Shown here: in pieces, positions 12,810 through 24,727 of the stretch | Numbering within the stretch: the stretch's first letter is position 1 | Layout: the number at the start of each line of letters is the position of its first letter | Source of the DNA: Udeniomyces pyricola | Taxonomy: Eukaryota; Basidiomycota; Tremellomycetes; Cystofilobasidiales; Mrakiaceae | Direction of reading: 5' to 3' | Assembly: GCA_039545295.1 (NCBI GenBank) | Contig: BCIK01000007.1 | Span: forward strand, 751,835 to 815,834 | DNA length: 64,000 bases | Program-made: the position numbers and the translations under genes | The notes under the pieces: generated by a model | Database searches by the model: none | What the model saw: the letters and a program-made list of their open reading frames with translations, nothing else | Told to the model about the DNA's origin: nothing

Positions 12810-14658
12810 ATGCCCCATCAGTCTGTAATCACTGCTCCAGATCCCGTCCTTCGGTGCCAAAACTTCTTGGGCGAAGGACCCGTTTGGGACGTCAAGACGC
12901 AGACGCTCCATTTCGTCGACATTGACAAGGTCTGCCATTCTTCCCTTCACATCATTTTGTGAAGTTCGCGGTGAAGCTCTGGTCTGACGAAACATGCTTC
13001 CTGTTGATCTATAGAAAGAGATTCATACTTATCACCCCGAGACCAAGGATCACAAGGTCACGACTTACGACCAGCGGGTGTGTTCTCATTACTCCCTTGT
13101 GCTGTCTTTTCTTCGTTGTCCTCATTTTATTACTGTTCTCATTTCGCTTCCGACGCCTGTGTCTACGCTCAGTGCCCTTAATCCCGAATTTCGCTGATAC
13201 CTGCCTGTTGTCTTTTCGGTCACATATCGTATGTCAAGATTGGTTGCATTGCTCTTCGCGAATCCCAACCCGGCGTACGTCATAACATGTGTTTTCTCTT
13301 TCTTTATTTCTCATTGCACAGTTCATATTTTGATCTAACAAATTTTTACCTGTGGGTCTGCTTGACTAGTATATCTGTGGTACTGAGCGAGATATTTCCA
13401 TCATCGACCCTTCCAAACCAGGCGCCTTCCAGCCTATTGCATCCCCTGTGCCTGACGCCGTCGATTCTAAGATGGAGCGATTCAACGACGGGATCTGCGA
13501 TGCGAAGGGCAGATTACTCGCTGGTACTATGTGAGTTTGCTTCGACCACCACCTTCGGTTGAGTTGTGAGTCTTGTTGTCAGATGTTCACCGTCGTACAC
13601 ATCTTGCCATGTAATCATAGGTGCAAGCCAGGCAAGAAGCTCACCATGGGAGCTGGGCGTGCGTCACCTCATTCTTCGCCCTTCCTTGTTGCGGTCGGAA
13701 GACTCTTATCAGAACCGAGGAATTCACACTCATATCAATCTCCCTTTTTGATCTACCAGAACTCTACTCGCTAGATCCCTCGACCGGCAAGACGAGTGTC
13801 CTCATCGACTCAGTTACCGTCTCAAACGGTCTTGGCTTTTCGCCTGACAACTCCATCTTGTGCGTTGGTTTGATTTTACCACTTTCATCCATTAGAGATA
13901 TGAACGACTAATACTATGATATGGCCCTTGTGAACATAATCAGTTACTACATCGACACCCCGACCAACACCATTGCTGCCTTTGACTACGACCTCGCGTC
14001 CGGAACGGTCTCTAACAAGCGCACCTTCGTCGAGAATAAAATTGATGGCCACCCCGACGGCATGTGTATGGATGCTGCAGGTAACCTTTGGGTTGCCATG
14101 TGGTCCGGTAAGTTGATACCTTTATCGCCTGCTTCGAATGCATTCGAAAGGTGATCGGGTTGACTCATGTTTTCGTGGTTTGGCGACGATGTTTAGGTTC
14201 CAAGGTCGTCCAATATCTTTCTGATGGATCAGTCGGCATCGTCATTGAGTTCCCCAAGGCCCGAAATATCACTTGCCCCGTCTTTGGTGGTGCGTCGTTC
14301 CTCCCGTTCTTCTTTTTTTTTTTTTTTAATCATCCCATAGCTTACTTGGTGGTCAGACGTACTTCTAATGCTCATATGCTCATCACCTTTCACTTGTCCC
14401 ATCTTCAGGTAAAGATCTTGATGAACTCTACGTGACCACTGCTTCTTGTCTTGCCTCGGAAGACCCCGTGGAGTTCCTGGAGGGAGGCGACTTGTGAGTG
14501 CAACTTTCTTGCCTGTCTCGGCACACATCTGAGAAGACGCGCGCAGCCTGCTTTATGCTGATTCTTTCTTGTTTTTTATTATAATGAAATCCTCATGAAG
14601 ATACTGTATCAAGCTCGAGGGTATCCGAGGGGTCGAAAAGTTCAAATACGCGGGTTGA
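12810..14658 (+). CDS. SMP-30/gluconolactonase/regucalcin family lactonase
   Basis: Six-bladed beta-propeller hydrolase family that opens sugar lactones such as gluconolactone using one divalent metal. Visible in order: the start MPHQSVITAPD, then NFLGEGPVWDVKTQTLHFVD carrying the metal-ligand Glu of the conserved EGPVW motif; KMERFNDGICDAKGRLLAGTM with the conserved Asn-Asp-Gly; SNGLGFSPDNSI with the second metal-ligand Asn; YYIDTPTNTIAAFDYD; and DGHPDGMCMDAAGNLWVAMW with the ligand/catalytic Asp. All key metal ligands are therefore present. At least seven short introns break the gene, including a very short exon near 13630. The last exon is joined through codon TT|A after a GTGAGT donor and ends FKYAG-stop. 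Length is about 300 residues, normal for the family. No signal peptide, so probably cytosolic. Confidence 0.87.
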
Positions 14659-15046
14659 AAGCGCTTCATTTGTTGATGGGTTATAATGGCTCGTCACCGC
14701 GCTAGGGTCGGCATTTTCGGCGAATAATTAGTGCTTTCACGTATTGCGGTAGATAGTGAAGATCAAATTTGTATGAATGTCGTCGAGTTTTTTTTTTTTG
14801 CATGATACGTGAAACAAGAAGGAGTTATGGGTCAGTGAGACGTCATCATCGTTAGTTGCACCCGCTTATGACTATAAATCGTTCGAAGAAAGATATGTGC
14901 CAACAAACATGACGCAGACGCGTCCGGTCATGCATCATCTTGATGAGTTGGACGCGTGTCGACGGTGTTGAACGAACAACCAACGGCTGTCCCTAAACTT
15001 CTGCCACCCCCGCCCTCTCCCTTCTCCTCCATCAATCCAACCCATC
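14659..15046 (+). promoter_or_regulatory. POL12 promoter with paired ACGCGT (MCB-like) boxes
   Basis: The gap between the lactonase and POL12 contains two ACGCGT hexamers at 14918-14923 and 14952-14957, about 124 and 90 nt before the POL12 start codon. In budding and fission yeasts this MluI cell-cycle box drives G1/S transcription of replication genes, including DNA polymerase alpha subunits. The region between the boxes and the ATG is CT-rich. A run of T at about 14790-14799 lies nearer the upstream gene. That the boxes act here is inference. Confidence 0.55.
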
Positions 15047-18000
15047 ATGGACGACGTCACCAATCGTCAAGAATTGACCGAGCTCTTCAAGGATGCTGTC
15101 CAAGATCCTGCAACCATGGCAGAATGCATGTCCACCTCCTTTCTTCTTTGACTCCTCGTGAACATCCTTCGGATGAATTGACCGTGATCCTGGTTATCCC
15201 ATCCTCCCTGAAACAGGCCTTTCTATCCTTCGACTTTACTCGCTCCCGGCGTCCGAGCTCTTCTACAAATGGGAAGCTTACGCCATGAATCATCTCCCCC
15301 CGGCCAAGAACGGCATACCACACAAGTTCACCCTCGAGTACGCGCGTGAGCTCAAGAAGGAGATTCAGCGGGAAGTTCAGGCTAAGGGTTCTGTCGGAGG
15401 TGGGGCTGCACCACTTGGAGCGGCATCGGGTCGTGGTGGACTTGGTCTGGGAGGGGCTACAGTTGGCGGGATGGGTGCGAAGGGAAGGATGTCAGCCGGT
15501 GGGCTTGTTTCATCCACCAACAAGCGACACAGCGGGGTCGGGAGTTTAGACTTGTGAGTCGGATAAGACACCTCAAACTCTACTTGTCCATCATCAACGT
15601 CTCATATCGATACAGATCATACTAAATCATCCTTTTTTTCGCCGCGTATTACCGTACTCAAGTCTTGAAGCTATCACTGGTTCCCCTTCAACACCTTCCC
15701 ACAAGAAGCCTCGAGCGACCGCATCGACATCGACGTCGACGCCTTCCCTTCCTTCGCGTCTCTTTTCCACCACAGGAACCTCCACTCCTACCCAACAGTC
15801 GTATCAATCAAATTTCTCGAACACTCCTACTCACGCCACGCCTCGTGCAAACGATCTTCCAACCCCATCCCGTTTCAACAACACACCCGGGTCTTACGCG
15901 TCCCCCTCGATCGCGCCAGGATCGACGTCTACTGGGCTAACACGGACCGTTCTCGCATTCAAGGACCGAACAAACGCCCTGACCATTACAGACACGTTGA
16001 ATCCTCATTTAGAAATGGGACCGGTGCCAGCTGTTCCGTGGACAGCCCAGCAGGATCGGAGAATCAAAATGACCTCTGCCAGCGACCCTGTCCAATACAA
16101 TTGTACGCCATCTTTCAGTTTGCACCGGTTACGGGCAGTCACTCGTACTCTAGCTGATACCAATATTTGACCGCTTGGCGATCGTTTGTCATTGATTTTG
16201 ACGACAGACAAGTACATGTTTGAAAAGATCTCGACCCGAAGCGAGGGTACGCCTACCCGATGCTTGACCCACATCCTATCCTGCCAATTGTGACTCGTCT
16301 GAGGTGCTAATTTACCTCTCTTGTCTACCTTGTAGTCCTCGATGATCGCATAGAAGAACTTACCAGACAAATTCGGCAAGATCATGAGATCGAAGAGGAT
16401 CCGTCGGATCCGTCCGAGACGGGCGAGGTAGGTTCCCGTCCCTTCTCGTTCCTTCTGTGTATACACTCCAGCATTTTTTTCGCAGCAGCACGACAAGATA
16501 CGTGCTTACCTCACTCGGTGGTGTCATCTCTTTGAATGCCTCAGGATACTGTTTTTGTCGTCGGTATGCTTCACTCGGACTCTAGCACCATCTCCAAGCT
16601 CACCCCGACCTCGCTGCTGCTCCAAGCTTCCCGAGCCTTTGGCGCGGGTTCTCGGACGTCCTTGCGGTTCGCCAACTCTGTCCGGGTGCGAGGAGGTCCC
16701 CCGAACGTTGCTGGTGCAGGTCTCTATGTCGGAATGATATGTGGATTCAAGGGTAAAAACGCCAGCGGAGGGTGGTTCTTGGTGGAAGAAATTCTCCTGG
16801 TCAGTTGAGGGTCGAATGGTTGACACCTATTTTTACTGTAACTTCTGATTTTTGGTTTCGTTTGCTATTGCTATGATAACTCTGTACTGACACTAAACTT
16901 TACAATGTCCCAAAATCATGTATCCTATCTCTCTAACCCTCCTATCTCTCAAATCCCATGCGTGCGCTCTTCTAGCCCCTGGCACCGCAATCGGCCATGA
17001 CTTCCGCCAACGAGATCCTTACGCGCTCATATTCAGAGAACAAGCTCAATGGCGCCCCGATTTCCATCGTCACCGCCTCTGGTCCTTTTACCGTCAATTC
17101 GAACCTTGACTACGAGCCTTTCCAAGCGCTCGCGGAAGAAGTCGCGTCTGCCCGACCGGACGTGTTGATTCTGGTTTGTCCATCGTATCAAACATTGGTT
17201 CCCTAAGCACGCAAATCATTGACCCTCACTGTACATCGCTTCCTCTCTCTCACTGTCATTCCCAACGACTAACAACGAACCTTTACCATTGGATTACCTC
17301 AACTTGTCTAGCTCGGGCCATTCGTCGACGCCACGCATCCCCTCCTCAAACTCGGCGCGTCCTCCCAAACGCCCTTGGAGATCTTCCAGACCCAAATCCT
17401 CGAGCCGTTGTTGAAGATCCTCGAGTCGTCGCCTCATATGCAAACGGTCCTCGTGCCGAGCGTGAAGGATCTGGTCAACGAACACGTGGCGTTCCCACAA
17501 GCGATGTTTTCCAAAGAGAAATTCGGCCTGACGAAAGCCGGCATTCATAAGGTGCGGACATGTTGTTTTACTCCTCTGTGTTTCTAAGGAAGAGGAGAGG
17601 AATCGAGAGGAATGATCCCGTTGATCGTTTGGTCGATTGAATTCTCATCTTATTCTTTTCCTGTGTTTTCCNACCTTTCCCCCCCCCCCCCCTGCTTGGT
17701 TCGTTTTGCACCGACAAAAAAAAAACAGAGAATCATCATGCTCCCGAACCCATGCACCTTCAGTATCAACGAAGTTTTGATTGGCGTCTCGACGGTAGAT
17801 ACGCTCTTCCACCTTCGCAAGGAGATGTACTTCCAGCCCGCCATCGAGGCGCCTCTTGGAGGAGTCAAGGGCGAAGAGGAGGAAGGATCGTTAGCCATGC
17901 CGGGGGGAGCACCGGATTTGATGGCGACGGCGTGTCGGAGCGTGATGAATCAGAGGATGTAAGTTGAACCCATCATGGTTTTCCTCCTCTTTTCTTTCTG

Positions 18001-18777
18001 TTCCTGGAAACTTTTTGTTTAATGGTCGGGGTGTCTTCTACCTTTTTTTTTTTGCACGTTTCCCTTTGACCTGTTCTTTGTACCTCGACTCATTCTCTAT
18101 CCTTCCCCTTCCCCCTCCCTTCTTTGCTATACACCCTTCCCTCTTCTAAAAAAAGGTTCTACCCAATGTATCCAGTTCCTTCCGAAGCCTCACTCGACGT
18201 CAACCTCGATCTCACCCACCTCAAACTGCTCGAGTTCGAAGTCATTCCGGACATCCTTATCCTTCCGTCCAATCTGGCCAAGTTTGCAAAGGTAAGAGAT
18301 AATTCAAAAAACGGAGTTCCATTTCTCTCTCTCTCTTTCTTTCTTTTTCTTATAGAGTTTCTTTTTAGGAACGGATCGTTTGAAAAATTTGATCAAAGGC
18401 TTGTTATATATATATATATATACATCCTCTGACTTCCCCATTGCTTCTCCTGCCCGTTTTTTTTTCTTCCTGATCACTGTTTATCTTCCTTTGCCTTGCC
18501 TCTCTCCCGCCCTCGCTTATATGCCCCCTCCCCCGTCCCCTCCCCTTCCCCTCTGTGTCCTCTTCCAATCCCTCCTTCCTAGGTCGTCGACTCCATCGTC
18601 GTCGTCAATCCCTCCCAACTCACCAAACACGCCTCAGGCGGGACGTTTGCCCGCCTCACCATCCATCCCTTACCCAAAGCGTCGCTCATCGCCGCGGCCA
18701 GGCAAGAGGAAGAAGAGGAGAGGGACGTGCCGCATTTGGTACATGATCGGATTCGGGTTGATCTCGTGAGAATTTGA
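15047..18777 (+). CDS. POL12: DNA polymerase alpha-primase subunit B (Pol12)
   Basis: Non-catalytic B subunit that tethers polymerase alpha-primase at replication origins and telomeres. Visible in order: an N-terminal helical domain with LYSLPASELFYKWEAYA; a Gly/Ser/Thr-rich linker; a KYMFEKIS motif; an OB-fold region containing VFVVGMLHSDS and GLYVGMICGFKG; then the calcineurin-like phosphoesterase fold in its inactive form with ISIVTASGPFT, RPDVLIL, LGPFVDATHPLL, TVLVPSVKDLVNEH, IIMLPNPCTFSINEV and a C-terminal segment ending VDLVRI-stop. The first junction only works with a GC donor (exon 15047-15125, intron 15126-15216), giving MAECLSILRLYS across it. At least nine other introns are GT-AG. 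The final exon starts at 18583. One ambiguous base, N, lies inside an intron at 17672. Confidence 0.9.
15126..15216 (+). other. Putative GC-AG intron in POL12
   Basis: The donor reads GAAT|GCATGT and the acceptor AACAG|GCC. The codon TGC is split one base before and two after. No GT donor in this exon restores the frame of the next exon, and the GC join gives a natural-looking family sequence. Confidence 0.6.
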
Positions 18778-19874
18778 ACGAGTGGGAGAGTGGGAGTGAG
18801 AAAAGGGAGGAGGGGGAGGGGGGGGGGACAAAGAGGAAGGGAGGAGAGGGAAAGGTAGAGAGAACTGAATCTGCAGGGGAAAATACTTGTATATATATAT
18901 ATATATATCGTGCGTCACGCCTGTTTTTTTTTTCACTGATCATCTATGTTGTTCACGGCCGTTCGGGTTCTCTCAGGGAACGAAAGAGCTGGAGGCCACG
19001 TAGTCTGCGTACGTGGGCAAGATGGGATAGGAACATGGGATGACAAGTGCGTTTGCAGAAGAAAAAACAAAGGAGGAGAAAAGAAAGAGAAGAGACAAAA
19101 AGGAAAGGCCACAGAGAAAACAAAATGGAAGGAAAAAAAAGGTTGATGTATTTAGGTCACGACGGGTACCTGCCTTGTGAGGTATGATGGATGCGTTCGC
19201 ACAAGGAATAGAAGGGAGAGAAGAAGAAAGAAGCACACAGAGAGAGAAAGAAAGAGAAGAGGAGTGAAGATAAAGACAGAAGAGAGCGACAAAGGGCGCA
19301 AGTGAGTTATTCCGATGGGCTTGAAGGAAAGGAGTGGTAAGAGAATAGAAAAGGACAGGAGAGGGGACGGGACAAGTGGGTTGACAGAAATCAAGGCCCG
19401 ATCGGGATATACAAGTGAGGATGATGAGAGTGATGGGTCGATGTGTATGCAGGGAAAAACACCAAAGCGATTGCAACGAAAAGGAAGGAAAGAAGATTAG
19501 GGGGAGAAGGATAGGAATCATATATATCTTACGTGCAGGAAGCAAAGAAAGAGGATAGGATGAGAGATGACTAATAAGCAAAACAGAACAAAGAAGGAGA
19601 CGAAAACGAGAGCGGGAAGAAAATGTTGCGGAACTCAAAGGGGAGAGGGGAAGGGGGGAAGAAGGGATGCACAATGTCGAAGTGAAACGGGAAAGGCTGT
19701 ATGCTTTCTAGACTTTCGACGGTCACGGACCATGTGTAGGGTGAAATTCGAGGTATAGGGGTAGGTATTTGAGGTTTGACAAAGGAATGTCATGATTTTG
19801 ATGGTATAGTGGTGGACGAACAGATGCGACAAGCGACAACGAAAGGACAGAGGGTTGGTTTGTTCCTCCTTCTT
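18778..19874. other. Convergent intergenic region, strongly purine-rich on the plus strand
   Basis: This 1.1-kb gap lies between POL12 (plus) and the SH3-domain gene (minus). A TA repeat sits at about 18887-18908 and a 10-nt G run at 18818-18827. From about 19030 to 19700 the plus strand is almost entirely A and G, so the 3' flank of the SH3 gene would be CU-rich in its transcript. Long open frames on the minus strand here are low-complexity Ser/Leu/Phe products of this bias, not genes. Confidence 0.6.
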
Positions 19875-22092
19875 CTATTCGCTACTCTCGACCCTCTCGA
19901 GGTAGCCTTCTGGTACGAGTCCTTGTGTTCCATGCCTCCTCTCGCTCAAGGACTTCTTTTCTCCATCATCCTCATCCTGATGCGTCGAATCGTCATCGTC
20001 CAGCAGCGAGGCGACGACCCAGCCGGCTCCGACGACCTGGGAGGAAGCTTGGAGGCGGACAAGGGTGCCCTCTGACAAGGAGAGTTCGGAGGGATGCTCG
20101 GATTGGAAACTGGTCGATGCGAAGCAAATGAAAGATGGCCCAAGGCAGTCAAGCAGGGTTGGATGACATGGGGGAAAGGAAAAAGAGGAAGAATCAGGCG
20201 AAAGTTTGTGATTGTACAACAGAAAGGCAAAGAAAACGATTCTCACGCGTAGAGAGCTCGATAAATGCCAGGTTTCAAGCTTCCGCCGTGTCCGCTACCG
20301 TCTTCGACTCCACCCGGCGTCTCATGATCGACGTCTCCCTTCCAGCCAAATTCATGATCTCCCGTCTGTTCTGCACCATGTTCACTTTCCGTCTCGTACT
20401 CTCCATCGTCATCCTCTTCGCTATCGCTCTCGTCGTCGTAAAAGATTTCCTCCTCTTCCTCCTCTTCTTCACTTTCCCCATCCGGTCCACGTCTTCTCCT
20501 ACGCCTTCCGAACCCAAACCCAAACATGGGTCGTTGGCTCGGTCCACTCTCGTCCTCGTCCTCTATGTCCTCTTCATCTGCGTCGCCCTGCTTCTGATGC
20601 TTCTTCGCTTTTCCTGTGACGCCTGAGGTCGACGCGCCCGGTTCGGAGTATTGGCCAGACGTGTGCGGGTACGCGTCAGGCACAAAAGGCGCGGTATGAT
20701 GACGATCGTCGGTCGGCGGGAAAGCAAAGTCTCTGATTTTTGGGGAAGAAGGGGGTGGCAGGATAGGTATCGGTGGAAGAGAGTCCGCAGCGGATGACTT
20801 GGGAGAGTCGGAAACCGAGACAGACTTCAGGTGGGAATCATTGCGATTGTTATTGGAGGCGAGGTTGGACTCGGTCAGGTTAGCACACGATGCTGGAGGT
20901 ACCGTATCAGTCTCATGTTGACCTTGAGCAGTATTGGTGGACGAAGGACCACGAGAGACGACAGTATGCACAGGCGACGTAGGCGCTCGCACGCTCGTTG
21001 CTGTCGGAGGAGACGTGAAGGCGTTTTGAAGGGAATGGGTAGTTGGAGCCGAAGATTCGTTGGGCGGTGAGTCAATCGGATAGTGAATGGTGGAGGAGAG
21101 CGAAGGGGTACATCGCCGCGGCGAAGGAGATGATGGTCTCGACGAGGTAGAAGGGAATGAAGGCGGAGAAGACGACGTCAGGGAAGACTGAGAAGGCTGG
21201 GTAAGAGGACGCGTTGGGAGCGAAGGTTCATGTCTTTCCGTTACGTCTTGCAAGGAACCGTGTGCGGATGAGGGAGATGACGAGGAGAAGGAAGTACTGC
21301 TCTCGCTAGCCAGAGAAGATCCGGTCTGAGAGGTGGCGAATGAGTCGATGGAAGTTGAATCCCGAGGAGGTTGGGCATTGTCACTGCCTCGTTTGGTTTG
21401 TGCCTTACTATCGGCGTTGTGAGCATCCCGAGTGAAGGTCAGCGGGTAGAGTGGATGAGGCTGATTGAGCGAAGAGATGGAGCTTGTTGAGGCTGGTCGA
21501 CCACTTGAGGCCGTACTCTCGGCGAGGGATGAAGAGGGAAGCAGCCGAGGAGTCGAGTTGTCGGATGCTTCCTGCGGCCGTTGTATTCCATCCCGAGCTG
21601 ACTCCTTCCTTTGCTTTCCCTCCAGACTGTATATGCCACCTGCCTCATCTCCATCCGTATCCGTCTGGGGAGCAAGAGAATCACGCGTGAGGCCGTGTTC
21701 ACCCTCTGCGACCAGGCGATCCACCAGGGCGTCCTCGTCCTCCTGAGATTGCTGCCGAGAACGGTGGTCGTTGTTGTTTGTCTCGGCGCGACTCGTGCTA
21801 CCGGGGTGGTTGCTATCGCCTTGACCGTCAGCGGCCAGCTTTCCTGACGACTTGGAGACGGAGGATGATCGCTTTGCTTCATGGGCTTTGAGCGTCATGA
21901 TGCGATGGAACTCTTCGGATTCAGATGGCGGAGGGATAAACGTTGAGGATGGCGTTGGAAAGTGGGGCGAGGTCGAGCGCGAGATGGGTGAAGGCGGTGG
22001 GGGCAATGTTGAGGAGGAGGATGAGGTAGAAGTCAAGGAAGGGAGGGGTGGAGGCGAGGAGGACGATGGGTTGGCGTCGTCTGGGTGAAGGA
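19875..22092 (-). CDS. SH3-domain protein with long Ser-rich N-terminal region, Nbp2-like
   Basis: The protein ends in an SH3 domain split by a 137-nt intron (20110-20246): KPGIYRALYA joins FQSEHPSELSLSEG, followed by GAGWVVASL and GLVPEGYLERVE before TAG. The ALY, GW and final P-x-x-Y positions of an SH3 fold are all present. About 590 residues of Ser/Pro-rich disordered sequence precede it, with a FHRIMTLKAHEAKRSS segment near the N terminus, a poly-Arg/poly-acidic patch (GRRRRRRGPDGESEEEEE) and FGFGFG just before the SH3. Domain order resembles fungal Nbp2-type adaptors that recruit phosphatases to MAP-kinase pathways, but this is family memory only. An acceptor at 22093-22096 implies at least one upstream exon. 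The first ATG upstream, at 22244, does not join in frame with its obvious donor, so the true start is unresolved. Confidence 0.72.
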
Positions 22093-22918
22093 CTGGACAT
22101 CCAAGAGGGTACGACAGGAGGAAAGAGGGTGAGAAGGAAGTCCCGCAAGGAGATTGGCAGCAAGCCAGAGGAAGAGGAAACGCTCAGAGGCAAGAAGGGG
22201 GCGGGGGCAGCATACTGACGAAGCGGACCCGAGGAGGATGACATGATTCGGAAGTCGTGTTCGTGTGGGAGTGCTGAAGGAGTGAGGGGCTGAGAGTGAT
22301 GGGCGGTGCAAGGTATATGGTGTTTGGTGTGGTTTGGGGAAGGGGGAGGAGGGGGAATCGCTCAACTTGGGCAAGGGCAAAGACAAGGAAAGGGCAAGAA
22401 CAAGCTGGAGCTGGAGCTGGAGCGCTGGAGCTGGAGGTGTCGCTCGTGCGCGCTCGCGGGATGGACGGATGGATGGATGAATGGGACGTGACGCGTGACG
22501 CGGCGCCTCCTTTGGCGCCGCCGCCGGTCATATATAATATTCATCATCATTTTCGAACGACATCCCGGCGGCTCATCATGACCATATAAGCCTGTACATG
22601 CAGGTATGATGTGTTCATCTAGTAAAACCATCCAGAATAACATCAGACGGCCGGCTCATGTTGACGCATCAAACATGGTCGGATATATACGACGTCCATA
22701 AATTCAGGAACACCGGCCCATCTGCAAGCCGCCTGCGCCGGAGTCCGCCGGCTGATCTGATGATCATGAGCGTTGTTCCGACGACCAATTTCACCCTTTC
22801 CTTGGCCATTCATATTATATGACACCCATCTCACATCGTCGTCCTCCCACATCCAGCTCACTGTCTTTATCCATTCTCTCACTTACCAACTCATGCCCGG
22901 CTCCTTCCTCGTCATCCA
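22093..22918. other. Divergent region with GGAGCT repeat and TATA-like element
   Basis: It holds the unresolved 5' exon or leader of the SH3 gene and the promoter of the next plus-strand gene. A run of GGAGCT hexamers lies at 22404-22436, followed by GGAT repeats near 22460-22478, an ACGCGT at 22491-22496, and a TATATAAT element near 22531-22540. Confidence 0.5.
22404..22436. repeat. GGAGCT tandem hexamer repeat
   Basis: The hexamer is repeated about five times with one interruption, directly upstream of the SH3 gene. It could affect promoter spacing if length-variable. Confidence 0.75.
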
Positions 22919-24042
22919 TGGCGACATGTCTGATCGACTTGGCCACGACTTCCAATATTTCCCACACCGAATGTCACCCGTCCAACCAGAACGACTGTCG
23001 CGTCCTCCGTCAGTTCCACTTCGCGTCGTTCCCCAAGAGCCTGCCTCCTCCTTGTCTTTGAACCGATCTACGTGGATCGGCTTGGTTGCTTAACTCCGAC
23101 GTCATTCAGGTCGATCACTATTTGACGCAAGTCCTCTCGGACTCCGACGTGGCAAAATACTCAATCCTAGACCCTGTTTTCCTCCTCGATGGCATCCATA
23201 TCAACGGCAAAAAGAAATGGATCTTATACCAGCGAGACGCAAACACTAAGATCAACTCGGCCGAAAGATGGGTCAGACACGTCAGTCGAAGCGCCTCAAA
23301 CATCCATCCGGCGAGGGGGACGTTCAAGAGCTGACGTATAATCGTGAATGCGGCTGTTTCTAGACGTTCAATATCATGCAGACTCAAGCCCACTTCAATG
23401 AGGTTCAATTACTTGCCTCGCAAAACTCGTGGACCTCCGTCACGTTTGCTCTCGACGATATGTGAGTCGGTCTATACGATACCAATGACCTTTACTCGTT
23501 AGAGCGGAGCAAGACTGACCTGAATATCTTCAGCCCCCCACAGCGATCGCCCCGAAACCTCTTCATAGGGGATGTGATATACCTACACAGACCCGATATG
23601 CCTGACGAGCGTATCCTTTGTACAGCGAAGGTTAGTCCATGGTATGAATGTACAAGGTTATCCTCCGCAAATCGACCGTCCGCACAAATGCTAAATGTAG
23701 AAGCGCCTTTTCAACGTCTCACGGTCTGTCATCACCCAGGGATCTCACGGCATGGACTTTCGTCACGGAGTGGATCATTGCGAATTAATCATCATATCTC
23801 TCGGTGAAAGTGTATCTTAAGGCTATCACGTCAGTTGTACAGCAGGTCAACATGTGTGCTTCGCGACATGGCTGAAAAATCGGCTGTTTTTCTAGGCGTT
23901 TTCAGAAGACCCCACCATTACGCACTTCGGTTATCCGGTTGACCCTCTAAGCACAATGATCGCTCTCGGCCGTGCTAGATGGATGATACAGTTTCATCCT
24001 ATGTTACCACAGGTGTATGCCCGCCTGGTCCCGCGGGATTAA
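22919..24042 (+). CDS. Uncharacterised multi-exon protein
   Basis: Not recognised. I infer a spliced gene because successive open segments are bounded by good GT-AG signals and join in frame. An N-terminal segment of uncertain frame is followed by VDHYLTQVLSDSDVAKYSIL and FLLDGIHINGKKKWILYQRD (from about 23110); TFNIMQTQAHFNEVQLLA with SWTSVTFALDD (about 23364-23460); PRNLFIGDVIYLHRPDMPDE (about 23536); KRLFNVSRSVITQGSHGMDF with DHCELIIISL (about 23700-23803); and FSEDPTITHFGYPVDPL ending ARLVPRD-stop at 24042. No signal peptide or membrane segment is apparent. The start at 22919 is only the first suitable ATG. A further open segment at about 24050-24400 could be an alternative 3' exon. Confidence 0.4.
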
Positions 24043-24727
24043 GCACTCAAGTCTGGAGCACTTCTTTGAAAGGTTTCTCGCCACAAATAACCCGGGGAGT
24101 GACGTGTCTCCAGACGATTGGCTTATTCTTCCGTCAGGCAACGAATCAAATTCGGGACCTCGCCAAGGCAAGCCTACCCCGGTTGAGCGAATATTTCTAC
24201 CTCATTTAGATAAACCGGTCCGTGCTTATGATGGCCACTCAATGGGTCTTGCTATATTGCAACCCGATCCCACCAGCGAGCCTGTCCTTCTTCGTCTCTG
24301 CGTTACTTGTACTGCTAGCTATCCTTTCGCACGATTTCGCCATGACGGCACGGCCCGGCCCGTCTCGACACTTCTTTTGTATTTCTCTCGTAAGATACCT
24401 TGACTCCCCTGTGTTTCTTGTGTTCCATGGCTTTCGATTTCATAATGCTCCATGTTTTGTTCAAAACATTTCTAGTCAGTCTGATTGTTTAATCACCGTC
24501 AATTTTTGCATGGCCTGATCTTCGACTGAGTGCCCGAAGACGACAGCTCATCTCGCCGCGGTACTGCCACTTGCACAGTATATATATATACATTGTTCTC
24601 AGACCAATATCATCATGGTCCTCATATTTGCGCCATGTGCTCATCGTCCGAGCTTGCTCTATGCTAATATACGGTAGAATTGGCCACAACATCGGTGATC
24701 AGCCGAGCGGTTGATCGTAAAAGATGC
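24043..24727. other. Gap between the uncharacterised gene and the makorin gene
   Basis: An open plus-strand stretch (about 24047-24403) encodes a peptide containing HFFERFLATNNP and GLAILQPDPTSEPVLL, which looks more protein-like than random and may be another exon of the upstream gene. The rest includes a TA repeat near 24579-24592. I see no other gene. Confidence 0.35.

Noticed and set aside
18973..19674. Long minus-strand open frame (233 codons) downstream of POL12
   Set aside because: It is almost all Ser, Leu, Phe and Pro because the strand is pure CT-rich; there is no domain, and it lies in the 3' flank of the SH3 gene.
22245..22531. N-terminal extension of the SH3 gene starting at ATG 22531
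   Set aside because: It would overlap the TATA-like element and encodes low-complexity sequence. It is the only reading in which the donor phase fits, so it is noted but not annotated.
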